Source: CAZGMJ01 sp964649005 (GTDB lineage Bacteria; Planctomycetota; Phycisphaerae; Sedimentisphaerales; Anaerobacaceae). From it: 8,822 nucleotides of DNA. The first letter of the stretch is position 1. The number at the start of each line of letters is the position of its first letter. The translations under genes and the position numbers were made by a program. The stretch is from the NCBI GenBank assembly GCA_964649005.1, contig CAZYMD010000204.1:1-8822 (forward strand), in the 5' to 3' direction. Below the pieces are notes generated by a model. It had not been told where the DNA came from. It saw only the letters and a list, made by a program, of their open reading frames with translations, and ran no database searches. This document shows, piece by piece, positions 1 through 6,307 of this stretch.

Positions 1-1
1 G

Positions 2-1597
2 GTCTTTGACAAAGCGATGACTGCATATGATATATCATTAATTTATGGACATGATGAAACATTGGTGGCTCACTGGAAACTCGATGAAGGCAATGGTGAA
101 ATCGCATATGACTCATCAGGTGAAAATGATGGGATGATTCATGGCGCCAAATGGGCTGGAGGTATAACAGGTAATGCACTGAATTTTAATGGTAATGGGG
201 ATTACGTTGAAGTTCCAGACAGCAATTCCCTTAACATTACCGAAGAGGTCACGCTCGCTGCATGGATAAAGATTCTCGGTGACACGAAGGCACCAAGAAT
301 TATCGCAAAGGGAGGCGAAAGCGACTATAAATCGCCCTATGGAATTATATTGGATGTAGATGCCAAATATCTTATCGGCTGCATTGGAGACGGCATTTAC
401 TGGAACTTACACACCTATACTGAGGAACCATTGATTTGGGGCACATGGTATCATGTCGCCATGAGCTACTCCACATCAGCACATGTCTTGAAACTATACC
501 TCAATGGCGAAGAGGTTTTGTCTGTAAAAGAAACAGCCGCCCTGATATCGACTGAGTACCCATTGAGTATCGGTGCACTCAAGTATAGAGGTAACTGGCA
601 AAACTTCTTTGATGGATGTATTGATGACGTACGGATATATGACAGGCAATTAACTCCAGAAGAAATCCTACAGTTAACGCAAATTAAAGAAGCCCTAACA
701 TATCACGTGGACATCGCTTCAGGTAATGATGACAACGATGGGTTTACAAAGCAAAACGCTTTCAAAACCATCCAAAGAGCGATAGACGCGGCAAACTACG
801 ATGATACGGTCCTTGTATGGCCCGGGCTCTATCTGGGACCGATCGACTTCATGGGTAAGGCTATTACCGTCCGCAGCGCCGCCGATGCTGCAACGATCAT
901 GGGCTTGTGGGAAAACGCCGTAACGATGCAGAATGGCGAAGGCCCCGGTAGCGTGTTGCAGAACTTCGTAATCACCAACAGCCAGGCCGGAATCGTAGTT
1001 GCAAACGAAAGCGCTCCTACTTTGACAAATCTCACGATTGTCTGGAATGGTATGGGAATCGTCACGGACGACATCTCCAATCCGACTATCGCCAACTGCA
1101 TTCTATGGGCCAATTCGGATGGAGACCTGATCGGCTGCGATGCCAGCTATAGCTGGATTGGGCAGCAGCATAGTGCAGGCCAGGTGCGTGGTGGCGATCC
1201 TGATTCTGGCATACCAGGATTCGCAGATCCGGACAATGGCGACTATCATCTGCTTAGCGAGCGGGGCAGGTATTGGCCCGAATATGACATCTGGGTGCTG
1301 GATAAGGAAACAAGCCCCTGCGTGGACGCGGGCGATCCGCAAGCGGATGTATCCGATGAGCCTGCCCCCAACGGCGGACGCATCAACATCGGAGCCTATG
1401 GCGGCACAGCGTATGCAAGCATGAACGAGCCGCCGGTGATTATGGGTGACCTCAACCGCGACGGCGCAGTCAACTTCGCCGACCTGGCCCTGATGGCGAC
1501 AAACTGGCTGGCAACGGAATCTGATGTTGCCGAGCAGGAGCCTCCTGATACTGGGGGAGGTACAGGAGGAAGCTCATCAGGAGGTCGTGTTCGCTAA
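2..1597 (+). CDS. LamG / right-handed beta-helix / dockerin-like surface protein, 5' partial
   Basis: The reading frame is open to the window edge. The codons before the first ATG (position 17) read VFDKA and continue into MTAYDISLIYG, which resembles the closing strand of a LamG domain. The gene therefore starts upstream and probably carries tandem LamG domains. Numbering from the first full codon, a complete LamG/concanavalin-like domain spans about residues 20-225 (HWKLDEG near the start, CIDDVRIYDRQLTPEEI at the end). A DUF1565-like beta-helix follows at about 234-375 (NAFKTIQRAID, VLVWPGLY, GKAITVRSA). Next come the SPCVDAGDP and GRINIGAYGG segments (about 438-467) and one dockerin-like calcium-binding repeat (DLNRDGAVNFADL, about 483-495). 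The tail is Gly/Ser-rich and ends in Arg-Val-Arg. Such proteins are secreted or surface-attached and are thought to bind or act on polysaccharides, but no catalytic residue can be assigned. A true dockerin has two repeats; only one is visible. GC content rises sharply part-way through the gene. Confidence 0.85.
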   Translation, partial: VFDKAMTAYDISLIYGHDETLVAHWKLDEGNGEIAYDSSGENDGMIHGAKWAGGITGNALNFNGNGDYVEVPDSNSLNITEEVTLAAWIKILGDTKAPRIIAKGGESDYKSPYGIILDVDAKYLIGCIGDGIYWNLHTYTEEPLIWGTWYHVAMSYSTSAHVLKLYLNGEEVLSVKETAALISTEYPLSIGALKYRGNWQNFFDGCIDDVRIYDRQLTPEEILQLTQIKEALTYHVDIASGNDDNDGFTKQNAFKTIQRAIDAANYDDTVLVWPGLYLGPIDFMGKAITVRSAADAATIMGLWENAVTMQNGEGPGSVLQNFVITNSQAGIVVANESAPTLTNLTIVWNGMGIVTDDISNPTIANCILWANSDGDLIGCDASYSWIGQQHSAGQVRGGDPDSGIPGFADPDNGDYHLLSERGRYWPEYDIWVLDKETSPCVDAGDPQADVSDEPAPNGGRINIGAYGGTAYASMNEPPVIMGDLNRDGAVNFADLALMATNWLATESDVAEQEPPDTGGGTGGSSSGGRVR

Positions 1598-1969
1598 GTT
1601 AGACGTATAATCTGCTTATAGTATCTGATGAATCGACATTCTGATTCCCATGAAGATGTGCATAACAACTCATGGTAGGAAGAGAACATATCTGAATTCA
1701 TTCGTATCAGCAGTTATTTTAATTATTCCGGGCTCTCTGGTATCGCACTTATCAGTTCACTTGACGACTATCAACACAAAATAGAATCCACCGCTATCGT
1801 GTCAAAGACAAATTCATGTGGCAAGGATGGAATTGCATGATTAAGATTTGGGCGGTAGAATAATGCTTGTGGTGGGAGCGGTAGCGTTGCAGCGCAATAT
1901 GCAGCGTGTGTGTTGTGAGAAGAATCAGAGTGAACCGGTTTGGACAGAGCTTTATAGAGAATAGCTACC
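1598..1969. other. 372-base intergenic region between LamG gene and groES-like gene
   Basis: No convincing gene lies here. There is no strong terminator after the LamG gene, only a weak 5-bp AT stem at 1606-1620. Two sigma70-like promoter candidates face the groES-like gene: TTGACG (1761-1766) with TAGAAT (1782-1787) at a short 15-base spacing, and TTGCAT (1833-1838) with TAGAAT (1856-1861) at 17 bases. No CIRCE operator (TTAGCACTC-N9-GAGTGCTAA) and no copy of the GGGAACT-N16-CGACTGTA element were seen. A 44-codon frame at 1650-1784 was considered and set aside. Confidence 0.6.
1833..1861 (+). promoter_or_regulatory. Possible housekeeping promoter for groES-like gene
   Basis: TTGCAT (1833-1838, 3 of 6 consensus bases) and TAGAAT (1856-1861, 5 of 6) are separated by 17 bases. 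This would give a leader of about 100 bases before the ATG at 1970. The match is modest, and the alternative pair at 1761-1787 is about equally plausible. Confidence 0.25.
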
Positions 1970-2287
1970 ATGGCCAAGAAAAATGTGACAGAAACCGAGC
2001 CCTTCGAGACGGTCGAGCCGATAGGCAACCGCGTGCTTATTCGCAAGGATGAGGACAAGAAACAGACCAAAGGCGGAATCCAACTGCCGGACAATATCGA
2101 GATTCCGACGATAACAGGACGAATCGTCACGATTTCAGCCGAAGTTGAACATTCCGAGGACATCCCGCTTCGCCAGTACGATAAAGTGCTTTTCAATCCC
2201 AAAGGGGCGATACCAGTCGATTTCGAGGGCACGAATAGGCTGTTCGTCGTGGATGTAGAGAACGTCGTAGCCGTTTTCAGGAAGTAA
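1970..2287 (+). CDS. groES: Divergent GroES-like (Cpn10) co-chaperonin, stand-alone
   Basis: This 105-residue protein fits the Cpn10/GroES fold along its length. VEPIGNRVLIRKDE (about 15-28) matches the first strand of GroES. A mobile-loop region follows at about 28-45 (TKGGIQLPDN), then TGRIVTIS (49-56), QYDKVLFNPKGA (69-80) and a closing FVVDVENVVAVF (92-103). GroES caps the GroEL ring through a hydrophobic Ile-Val-Leu tripeptide in the mobile loop; here it reads Ile-Gln-Leu. The roof-loop region looks about four residues shorter than in E. coli, and there is a charged extension of about 14 residues at the N-terminus. No groEL lies beside it, so it may be a secondary paralogue. The ribosome-binding signal is weak (AGAGA at 1956-1960), but the ATG is the natural start for the fold. 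The family call is firm; a canonical chaperonin role is not. Confidence 0.85.
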   Translation: MAKKNVTETEPFETVEPIGNRVLIRKDEDKKQTKGGIQLPDNIEIPTITGRIVTISAEVEHSEDIPLRQYDKVLFNPKGAIPVDFEGTNRLFVVDVENVVAVFRK

Positions 2288-2293
2288 CACCGC

Positions 2294-2317
2294 CTGCGTC
2301 GTTGACATAAAACGCAG
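2294..2317 (+). other. Weak hairpin downstream of groES-like gene
   Basis: CTGCGT (2294-2299) and ACGCAG (2312-2317) form a perfect 6-bp stem with a 12-base loop, six bases after the groES-like stop codon. No T-run follows, so it is a poor intrinsic terminator. It could be a 3' end structure or chance. Confidence 0.2.
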
Positions 2318-2389
2318 ATCATTATCGAGCATCTCTCCTTGAAGTATGTCTAAGCAAACCTTCGCATAGCCATATCTTTGGTTTTTCGA

Positions 2390-2420
2390 GGGAACTGTCT
2401 TCGCACGGATTACGACTGTA
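2390..2420 (+). promoter_or_regulatory. Predicted ECF sigma promoter upstream of GH5 gene
   Basis: GGGAACT (2390-2396) and CGACTGTA (2413-2420) are separated by 16 bases. Both boxes and the spacing are identical to the element before the sigma gene at 3757-3787, while the spacers differ. GGAAC at -35 with CGAC about 17 bases later is the general layout of ECF-type promoters. Transcription would start near 2424, giving a leader of about 90 bases before the GH5 ATG at 2516. A housekeeping-like pair, CTGGCA (2458-2463) and TATATT (2481-2486) at 17 bases, and a lone TATAAT (2435-2440) lie in that leader and could give basal expression. Confidence 0.65.
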
Positions 2421-2515
2421 AACATGGAATGCTCTATAATGGTTAATCCGCTCAAAGCTGGCAAAGAGCGCCCATTCTGGTATATTGTGCCTTACTTCTT
2501 TAAGGAGCCCGGCTT

Positions 2516-3661
2516 ATGAAAAACACTCAGCTACTATCCGTTCGGTTGATCGCAGCAATTCCAATTCTGCTTTTTACAGCACAGACTACTTTGGGCGGCG
2601 CACCCACAAAAGCCCAAACCAGGCTCGAACCTATCCAGGTCAGCGAGGATGGCAACCATTTCGTCGTAGGCGAATCAGACAAAAAGTTCGTCGCGTTCGG
2701 CTTCAACTACGACCACGACATGGATAAACGCCTGATCGAGGATTACTGGCATGAACAATGGGACACCGTTGAAGAAGATTTCAGAGAGATGAAATCCCTC
2801 GGCGCAAACGTCGTTAGGATTCACCTCCAAACTGAGAAATTCATGAAAGCACCGGATGAGCCTAACGAAGTTTCTCTTAAGCAGCTCGCTCGCCTTGTAA
2901 AATTGGCGGAGGAAACCGGGCTCTATCTCGATATCACAGGCTTAGCGTGCTACTTAAAAAAGAAAGTGCCCAAATGGTACGATGATATGAATGAAGAGCA
3001 GCGATGGCTCGTCCAGGAGGTGTTTTGGCAAGCCGTAGCGAAGGTCTGCAAGGACAGCCCTTCGATTTTCTGTTACGATCTTATGAACGAGCCGATCCTC
3101 CCCGGCGCGGACAAGAAAGAAACTGAATGGCTGGCCGGAGAATTTGCGGGTATGAACTTCGTGCAGCGCATCACGCTCGACCTTGCAGGACGCCCAAGGC
3201 AGCAGGTCGCCAAAGCATGGGTCGAAAAGCTCGTCGCAGCGATTCGCAAGCACGACAGCCGCCACATGATAACTCTCGGAGTAATCCCCTGGGTCCACAC
3301 ATGGCCAAACGCCAAGCCGCTTTTCTACTCGCCGGATGTCAGTCGGAGCCTGGATTTCGCCAGCGTCCATTTCTATCCTGAAAAAGGTCAGGTGGATAAA
3401 GCCCTGAAGGCGCTTGCCGCATACGACATAGGCAAACCCCTGATCGTCGAAGAGATGTTCCCAATACCCTGCACTATGGAGGAGCTGAGCGATTTTATCG
3501 ACAGGTCACGTAACATAGCCGATGGCTATATCGGTTTCTATTGGGGCGAAAGATTCGACCTGCTACCCCGAAAAGATCTCGACATACCAAAGTCAATCAT
3601 CGCTGCGTGGCTTAAATATTTCCACGCGAAGGCCCCGGAAATTACGGGAGTCCTTAAGTAA
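2516..3661 (+). CDS. Secreted GH5-type glycoside hydrolase (cellulase/mannanase-like)
   Basis: This 381-residue protein has a Sec signal peptide (Lys/Arg then a hydrophobic run at about 10-24, probable cleavage near TLGG, 25-28) followed by one GH-A clan (beta/alpha)8 barrel. Landmarks in order are FVAFGFNYD (58-66); VVRIHL with the conserved Arg101; YDLMNEP with the presumed acid/base Glu192 after Asn191; SVHFYP with His285 and Tyr287; PLIVEE with the presumed nucleophile Glu313; and FYWGE with Trp343. These fit retaining GH5 enzymes that hydrolyse beta-1,4-glucans or mannans. The exact substrate cannot be read from the sequence. No carbohydrate-binding module or dockerin is attached. The start is set by AAGGAG (2502-2507), eight bases before the ATG, and by the signal peptide. 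An ECF-type promoter at 2390-2420 suggests control by the sigma factor encoded at 3806. A hairpin follows the stop codon. Confidence 0.88.
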   Translation: MKNTQLLSVRLIAAIPILLFTAQTTLGGAPTKAQTRLEPIQVSEDGNHFVVGESDKKFVAFGFNYDHDMDKRLIEDYWHEQWDTVEEDFREMKSLGANVVRIHLQTEKFMKAPDEPNEVSLKQLARLVKLAEETGLYLDITGLACYLKKKVPKWYDDMNEEQRWLVQEVFWQAVAKVCKDSPSIFCYDLMNEPILPGADKKETEWLAGEFAGMNFVQRITLDLAGRPRQQVAKAWVEKLVAAIRKHDSRHMITLGVIPWVHTWPNAKPLFYSPDVSRSLDFASVHFYPEKGQVDKALKALAAYDIGKPLIVEEMFPIPCTMEELSDFIDRSRNIADGYIGFYWGERFDLLPRKDLDIPKSIIAAWLKYFHAKAPEITGVLK

Positions 3662-3675
3662 ATACACGTCGAACC

Positions 3676-3701
3676 TTGAGATAGATCCTTTCATATCTCA
3701 A
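3676..3701 (+). terminator. Possible transcription terminator after GH5 gene
   Basis: TTGAGATA (3676-3683) and TATCTCAA (3694-3701) form a perfect 8-bp stem with a 10-base loop, 14 bases after the GH5 stop codon. The stem is AT-rich and the T-rich stretch (TTATTTT, 3713-3719) comes 11 bases later instead of directly after it, so termination strength is uncertain. Its position between the GH5 gene and the sigma promoter fits a transcript boundary. Confidence 0.45.
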
Positions 3702-3756
3702 ATAAACAGCAGTTATTTTCTATAGCATCATGTTTTTGAGCGGTGGCAATTATTGT

Positions 3757-3787
3757 GGGAACTTTTTCCGGCCCATCAGCGACTGTA
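3757..3787 (+). promoter_or_regulatory. Predicted autoregulatory ECF sigma promoter
   Basis: GGGAACT (3757-3763) and CGACTGTA (3780-3787) are separated by 16 bases, exactly as upstream of the GH5 gene at 2390-2420. ECF sigma factors commonly transcribe their own gene from a GGAAC-type -35 box. Transcription would start near 3791, about 15 bases before ATG 3806. The element overlaps any reading frame begun at GTG 3743, which argues against that start. Confidence 0.65.
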
Positions 3788-3805
3788 GTAGCAGATATCC
3801 AAAGA

Positions 3806-4312
3806 ATGAAAGGACAAGTAAAAAAAGATTTCGAGGCGTTTCAACAGGCCACTTCGCGTAAGCTGAGGGCATACATCCGCTGCGCGTGCAGCAAACCCGA
3901 AGACGCCGAGGACCTCGCCCAGGACTGCTACCTGCGAGCGCTTCGCGGCTGGGGACAATTCAACGGACACGGCAGCAGACAGGCCTGGCTGTTCGGAATC
4001 GCCCGCAGAACGTGCGTGGACTGGTATCGACAGAAAGGCAGGCAGCCGAACGTTGTGAGCCTGGAAAAAGCGGATGAGATTCGTGATATTTCAAAATCGA
4101 GCGACATAGAGAATACCGAGTTGGTCTGGCGAGCGATCGACCGGCTTGAATCGGAGCAGCGCGAGGTGATTCACCTTCGATTCGCGGCAGGCCTAAGTTA
4201 TGCAGAAATAGCCCAGACGCTCGAAGTGCCGATTGGCACAGTACGATCGAGATTGCACCGAGGATTAAAGGCCATACGAAAGGAAATAATTGGCAATGAC
4301 AATGAAACGTGA
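3806..4312 (+). CDS. ECF-type RNA polymerase sigma factor
   Basis: This 168-residue protein carries only sigma regions 2 and 4, as ECF factors do. Region 2 runs from about residue 8: DFEAFQQATSRKLRAYIR, then DAEDLAQDCYLRAL (33-46, region 2.2, core polymerase contact) and WLFGIARRTCVDWYRQKGR (61-79, regions 2.3-2.4, -10 recognition). Region 4 is at about 108-160, with LSYAEIAQTLEVPIGTVRSR (130-149) as the -35-reading helix-turn-helix. ATG 3806 is preferred over the in-frame GTG at 3743 because the earlier start would add 21 residues with no sigma homology and would lie upstream of the predicted promoter; the ribosome-binding signal is weak for both. The gene overlaps the next one by 17 bases, a usual arrangement for a sigma factor with its regulator. 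Predicted targets are its own operon and the GH5 gene. The ECF subgroup cannot be assigned from sequence alone. Confidence 0.9.
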   Translation: MKGQVKKDFEAFQQATSRKLRAYIRCACSKPEDAEDLAQDCYLRALRGWGQFNGHGSRQAWLFGIARRTCVDWYRQKGRQPNVVSLEKADEIRDISKSSDIENTELVWRAIDRLESEQREVIHLRFAAGLSYAEIAQTLEVPIGTVRSRLHRGLKAIRKEIIGNDNET

Positions 4313-4838
4313 ACAAATAGAGCGGCTTGCAATGGATCGTGCCGCGGGCGAGCTGAACCCGGACGCAGAGGCGCTGTTGCAAGCATATCTCGATGAACAT
4401 CCGCAAGCCAAACCCTGGGCTGAGGATATGTCAACGATATATGTTGAGACGGAATCGGCAATCGCTGCAAAATCGGAGGTTGCTGTCCCAGCTATGGGAG
4501 TGATTTCGACAAACGAGCATGGAGATCGAAACGTCAGCCGCTGGTCTGTTCTTGGCCGTGCGGCGGTTGTAATTTTTGCCGTTCTGATCGGTGTGGGAAT
4601 TGGACGATTTTCACAAACAGAAACCACCGAAAGCAAATCCGAATATGCAGTCGCTCAACATACACAAACTGAAAGTTCGAGAGTCAGCGACTTGCCCGGT
4701 TCCGAGGGCGGCTTCTGGCGAGGACGCGCCCTGGCTTCCCTACAGACCAGACCCTACAGAACCCACGAAACTTCTAAAGAAAATGCAGGTTTTTGGCAGC
4801 GTTACAAAACAGGCTTGAAGGAGAATAATTATGACTAA
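4296..4838 (+). CDS. Single-span membrane protein, probable anti-sigma factor
   Basis: This 180-residue protein has a predicted cytoplasmic N-terminus of about 80 residues, one transmembrane helix (about 84-103, VVIFAVLIGVGIG) and about 75 extracytoplasmic residues. The N-terminus (LAMDRAAGELNPDAEALLQA, then YLDEHPQAKPWAEDM) resembles the helical layout of anti-sigma domains, in which a GEL segment precedes a helix ending in the metal-binding region. The protein contains no cysteine at all, so it cannot be a zinc-binding (HxxxCxxC) anti-sigma factor. Its start overlaps the sigma gene by 17 bases and its end overlaps the lipoprotein gene by 8, implying translational coupling. AAAGGA (4279-4284) precedes possible starts at TTG 4290, ATG 4296 and ATG 4302; ATG 4296 is chosen. 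The role is inferred from position and topology, because no named family is recognised with certainty. Confidence 0.72.
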   Translation: MTMKREQIERLAMDRAAGELNPDAEALLQAYLDEHPQAKPWAEDMSTIYVETESAIAAKSEVAVPAMGVISTNEHGDRNVSRWSVLGRAAVVIFAVLIGVGIGRFSQTETTESKSEYAVAQHTQTESSRVSDLPGSEGGFWRGRALASLQTRPYRTHETSKENAGFWQRYKTGLKENNYD

Positions 4839-6264
4839 TCGAGCGAAATATTATGCGTTGTTCGCTTTTGGGATTGCGGTGGTTTTTATGGCGGGCTGTT
4901 TTCCCGAAAGCTCCATCGAATGGTCAGCGGATGGTTCAATAGGACTGTTCAGTGTCGGTGGGCCTTTGTATCTGATAGACGGCTATAGTGGTGAGCTGAC
5001 AAAGCTTGAAACCAACGATGTTGCACCTCTGCCTTGCATTTCAGAAGATGGACAAACACTCGTGTACAGCGAAGAGGCAACGGTTGAGAATCTTGATGAA
5101 GGATTGAAACTGCTGCCCGCCGGCCAGGCGGCCGCAATCAAGAAAGATGCTAAGGATTTGAAGAACCGATTTGGCGATCCACAGTCGTTCGATGGCAACT
5201 TCGGCTCATTGTTCGTTGATGATATCGAAGAGCCATATAGGAACTGGGTCGTTCGTTATCTATGCGAGAAGGACACCGAGTTCGCCAAAAAGCTAAAAAA
5301 GGAACATTTACAAAAGGCTCTGGAATCCGATTTGACCTGCTTCCACTTGAAGATTGCACCGCGCGATGAAATTCACAACAGCAGAACAATCACTACAAGT
5401 GCGATGTGTTTATGGCATCCAAAGTTGTCCCCTGACGGCAAATATATTGCATATTTTGTGGTGAAATCGGGCAAGGAGCCGATATTCGAGCTTGTTGCCG
5501 CAGAGGTCGATGGTGACATTCAGGCCATGCAGGTGGCGAAAAGAGTGTCGCTGGGATACGACTGGCGCAGTGACAGCAAGGCCCTGTTGTATTGCAGTTC
5601 CGAGGATGACGAGGAAATAATAGGCACGATTCAGGAGCGTGTGGTTGTCGGCAGTGAAGGTGGATTGGCTGCAAAGAAACCAACAGAGTTCGGAGGCGAA
5701 ATAGCAGCCGACAGTACTTGTGCCAACGAAGAGAAATTCCTCGTAGGCGTGCTGTTCAACCAATTGATGAAAGCCGAGTATGGGATAGGCGGCAGAGTGT
5801 TTTTCTCCGGCGCGACGGTGAATATCCCAACCACCGACCTCGAGGAGCCACGGTTCTCGCTGTTCTGCTTCGATCCACTGACCCGAACGGTATCCAGGGT
5901 CCTGCCGTCAGCTCTGTCGGATTCAGTGGGCGAATCGTTGAGCCTGTTTTCATTGTCACCGGACGGTGAAAAGGTGTTGCTGCCCATGGAGAAAAACCGG
6001 TTTGCAATTTACAGCTTTGGGGCCACTTCAGCAAAGATCCCAGTCAGTGAGGAAGACCAATGGGGTGACGATATGCCCATAATACCCCCTTCGTGGAAGG
6101 GAAATAATGAAATAACAGCGATGATTTCCAGCAAGAGCAGCTTTGTGACCAAAGGCGAAGTAGAACAAGCAGAAGGCGATGACGAGCAGCTTGCCGTCTT
6201 CAGTTCCGAAGGTGAATTCATCAAGGTGCTCAGTGAGAATTGGCCCAAAGATGAGGAACAGTAG
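4831..6264 (+). CDS. Lipoprotein with WD40/TolB-like beta-propeller repeats
   Basis: This 477-residue protein begins with a lipoprotein signal peptide: Arg/Lys, a hydrophobic run, then Met-Ala-Gly-Cys with the lipid-bearing Cys23. Propeller-type strands recur: WSADGSIGLFS (31-41), CISEDGQTLVYS (69-80), LSPDGKYIAYF (199-209), DWRSDSKALLYC (244-255), LSPDGEKVLL (375-384) and PSWKGNNEITAMI (420-432). The SPDG turns are typical of WD40/TolB/PD40-like blades. A mainly helical, Lys/Glu-rich insert (about 83-165) sits between the second and third repeats. No catalytic motif is visible, so binding or sensing at the cell envelope is the most that can be inferred. The start is well supported by GAAGGAG (4817-4823), seven bases before the ATG, with an 8-base overlap of the anti-sigma-like gene. 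It is a hypothetical protein by function. Confidence 0.78.
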   Translation: MTNRAKYYALFAFGIAVVFMAGCFPESSIEWSADGSIGLFSVGGPLYLIDGYSGELTKLETNDVAPLPCISEDGQTLVYSEEATVENLDEGLKLLPAGQAAAIKKDAKDLKNRFGDPQSFDGNFGSLFVDDIEEPYRNWVVRYLCEKDTEFAKKLKKEHLQKALESDLTCFHLKIAPRDEIHNSRTITTSAMCLWHPKLSPDGKYIAYFVVKSGKEPIFELVAAEVDGDIQAMQVAKRVSLGYDWRSDSKALLYCSSEDDEEIIGTIQERVVVGSEGGLAAKKPTEFGGEIAADSTCANEEKFLVGVLFNQLMKAEYGIGGRVFFSGATVNIPTTDLEEPRFSLFCFDPLTRTVSRVLPSALSDSVGESLSLFSLSPDGEKVLLPMEKNRFAIYSFGATSAKIPVSEEDQWGDDMPIIPPSWKGNNEITAMISSKSSFVTKGEVEQAEGDDEQLAVFSSEGEFIKVLSENWPKDEEQ

Positions 6265-6279
6265 CCCCTCGATACCGAC
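6255..6279 (+). promoter_or_regulatory. Weak candidate ECF-type promoter before propeller gene
   Basis: GGAAC (6255-6259) and CGAC (6276-6279) are separated by 16 bases, one fewer than the 17 between the same cores at 2390 and 3757. The flanking bases of the longer boxes are not conserved, and the -35 part lies in the last codons of the lipoprotein gene. A start near 6287 would leave about 20 bases before ATG 6308. It could give extra transcription of the last gene, or be chance. Confidence 0.25.
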
Positions 6280-6307
6280 ACATTTCAGCAAAGAAAGAAC
6301 CGATGTC

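Noticed and set aside
1650..1784. 44-codon frame starting MKMCITTHGRKRTYL with a hydrophobic segment
   Set aside because: It resembles a small membrane peptide, but has no ribosome-binding site, no recognisable family and a length easily reached by chance.
2302..2307. Perfect TTGACA after the groES-like gene
   Set aside because: No -10 box lies at a usable distance; the bases also fall in the loop of the 2294-2317 hairpin.
1771..2322. 183-codon minus-strand frame opposite the groES-like gene
   Set aside because: It mirrors the groES-like coding region and has no recognisable domain; the plus-strand frame is clearly the real gene.
2449..2470. CGCTC/GAGCG inverted repeat in the GH5 leader
   Set aside because: A 5-bp stem with a 12-base loop is too weak to call as a riboswitch or attenuator.
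1709..3719. CAGCAGTTATTTT shared between the gap near 1709 and the region near 3709
   Set aside because: A 13-base match is expected about once by chance in a window this size, and the two contexts differ.
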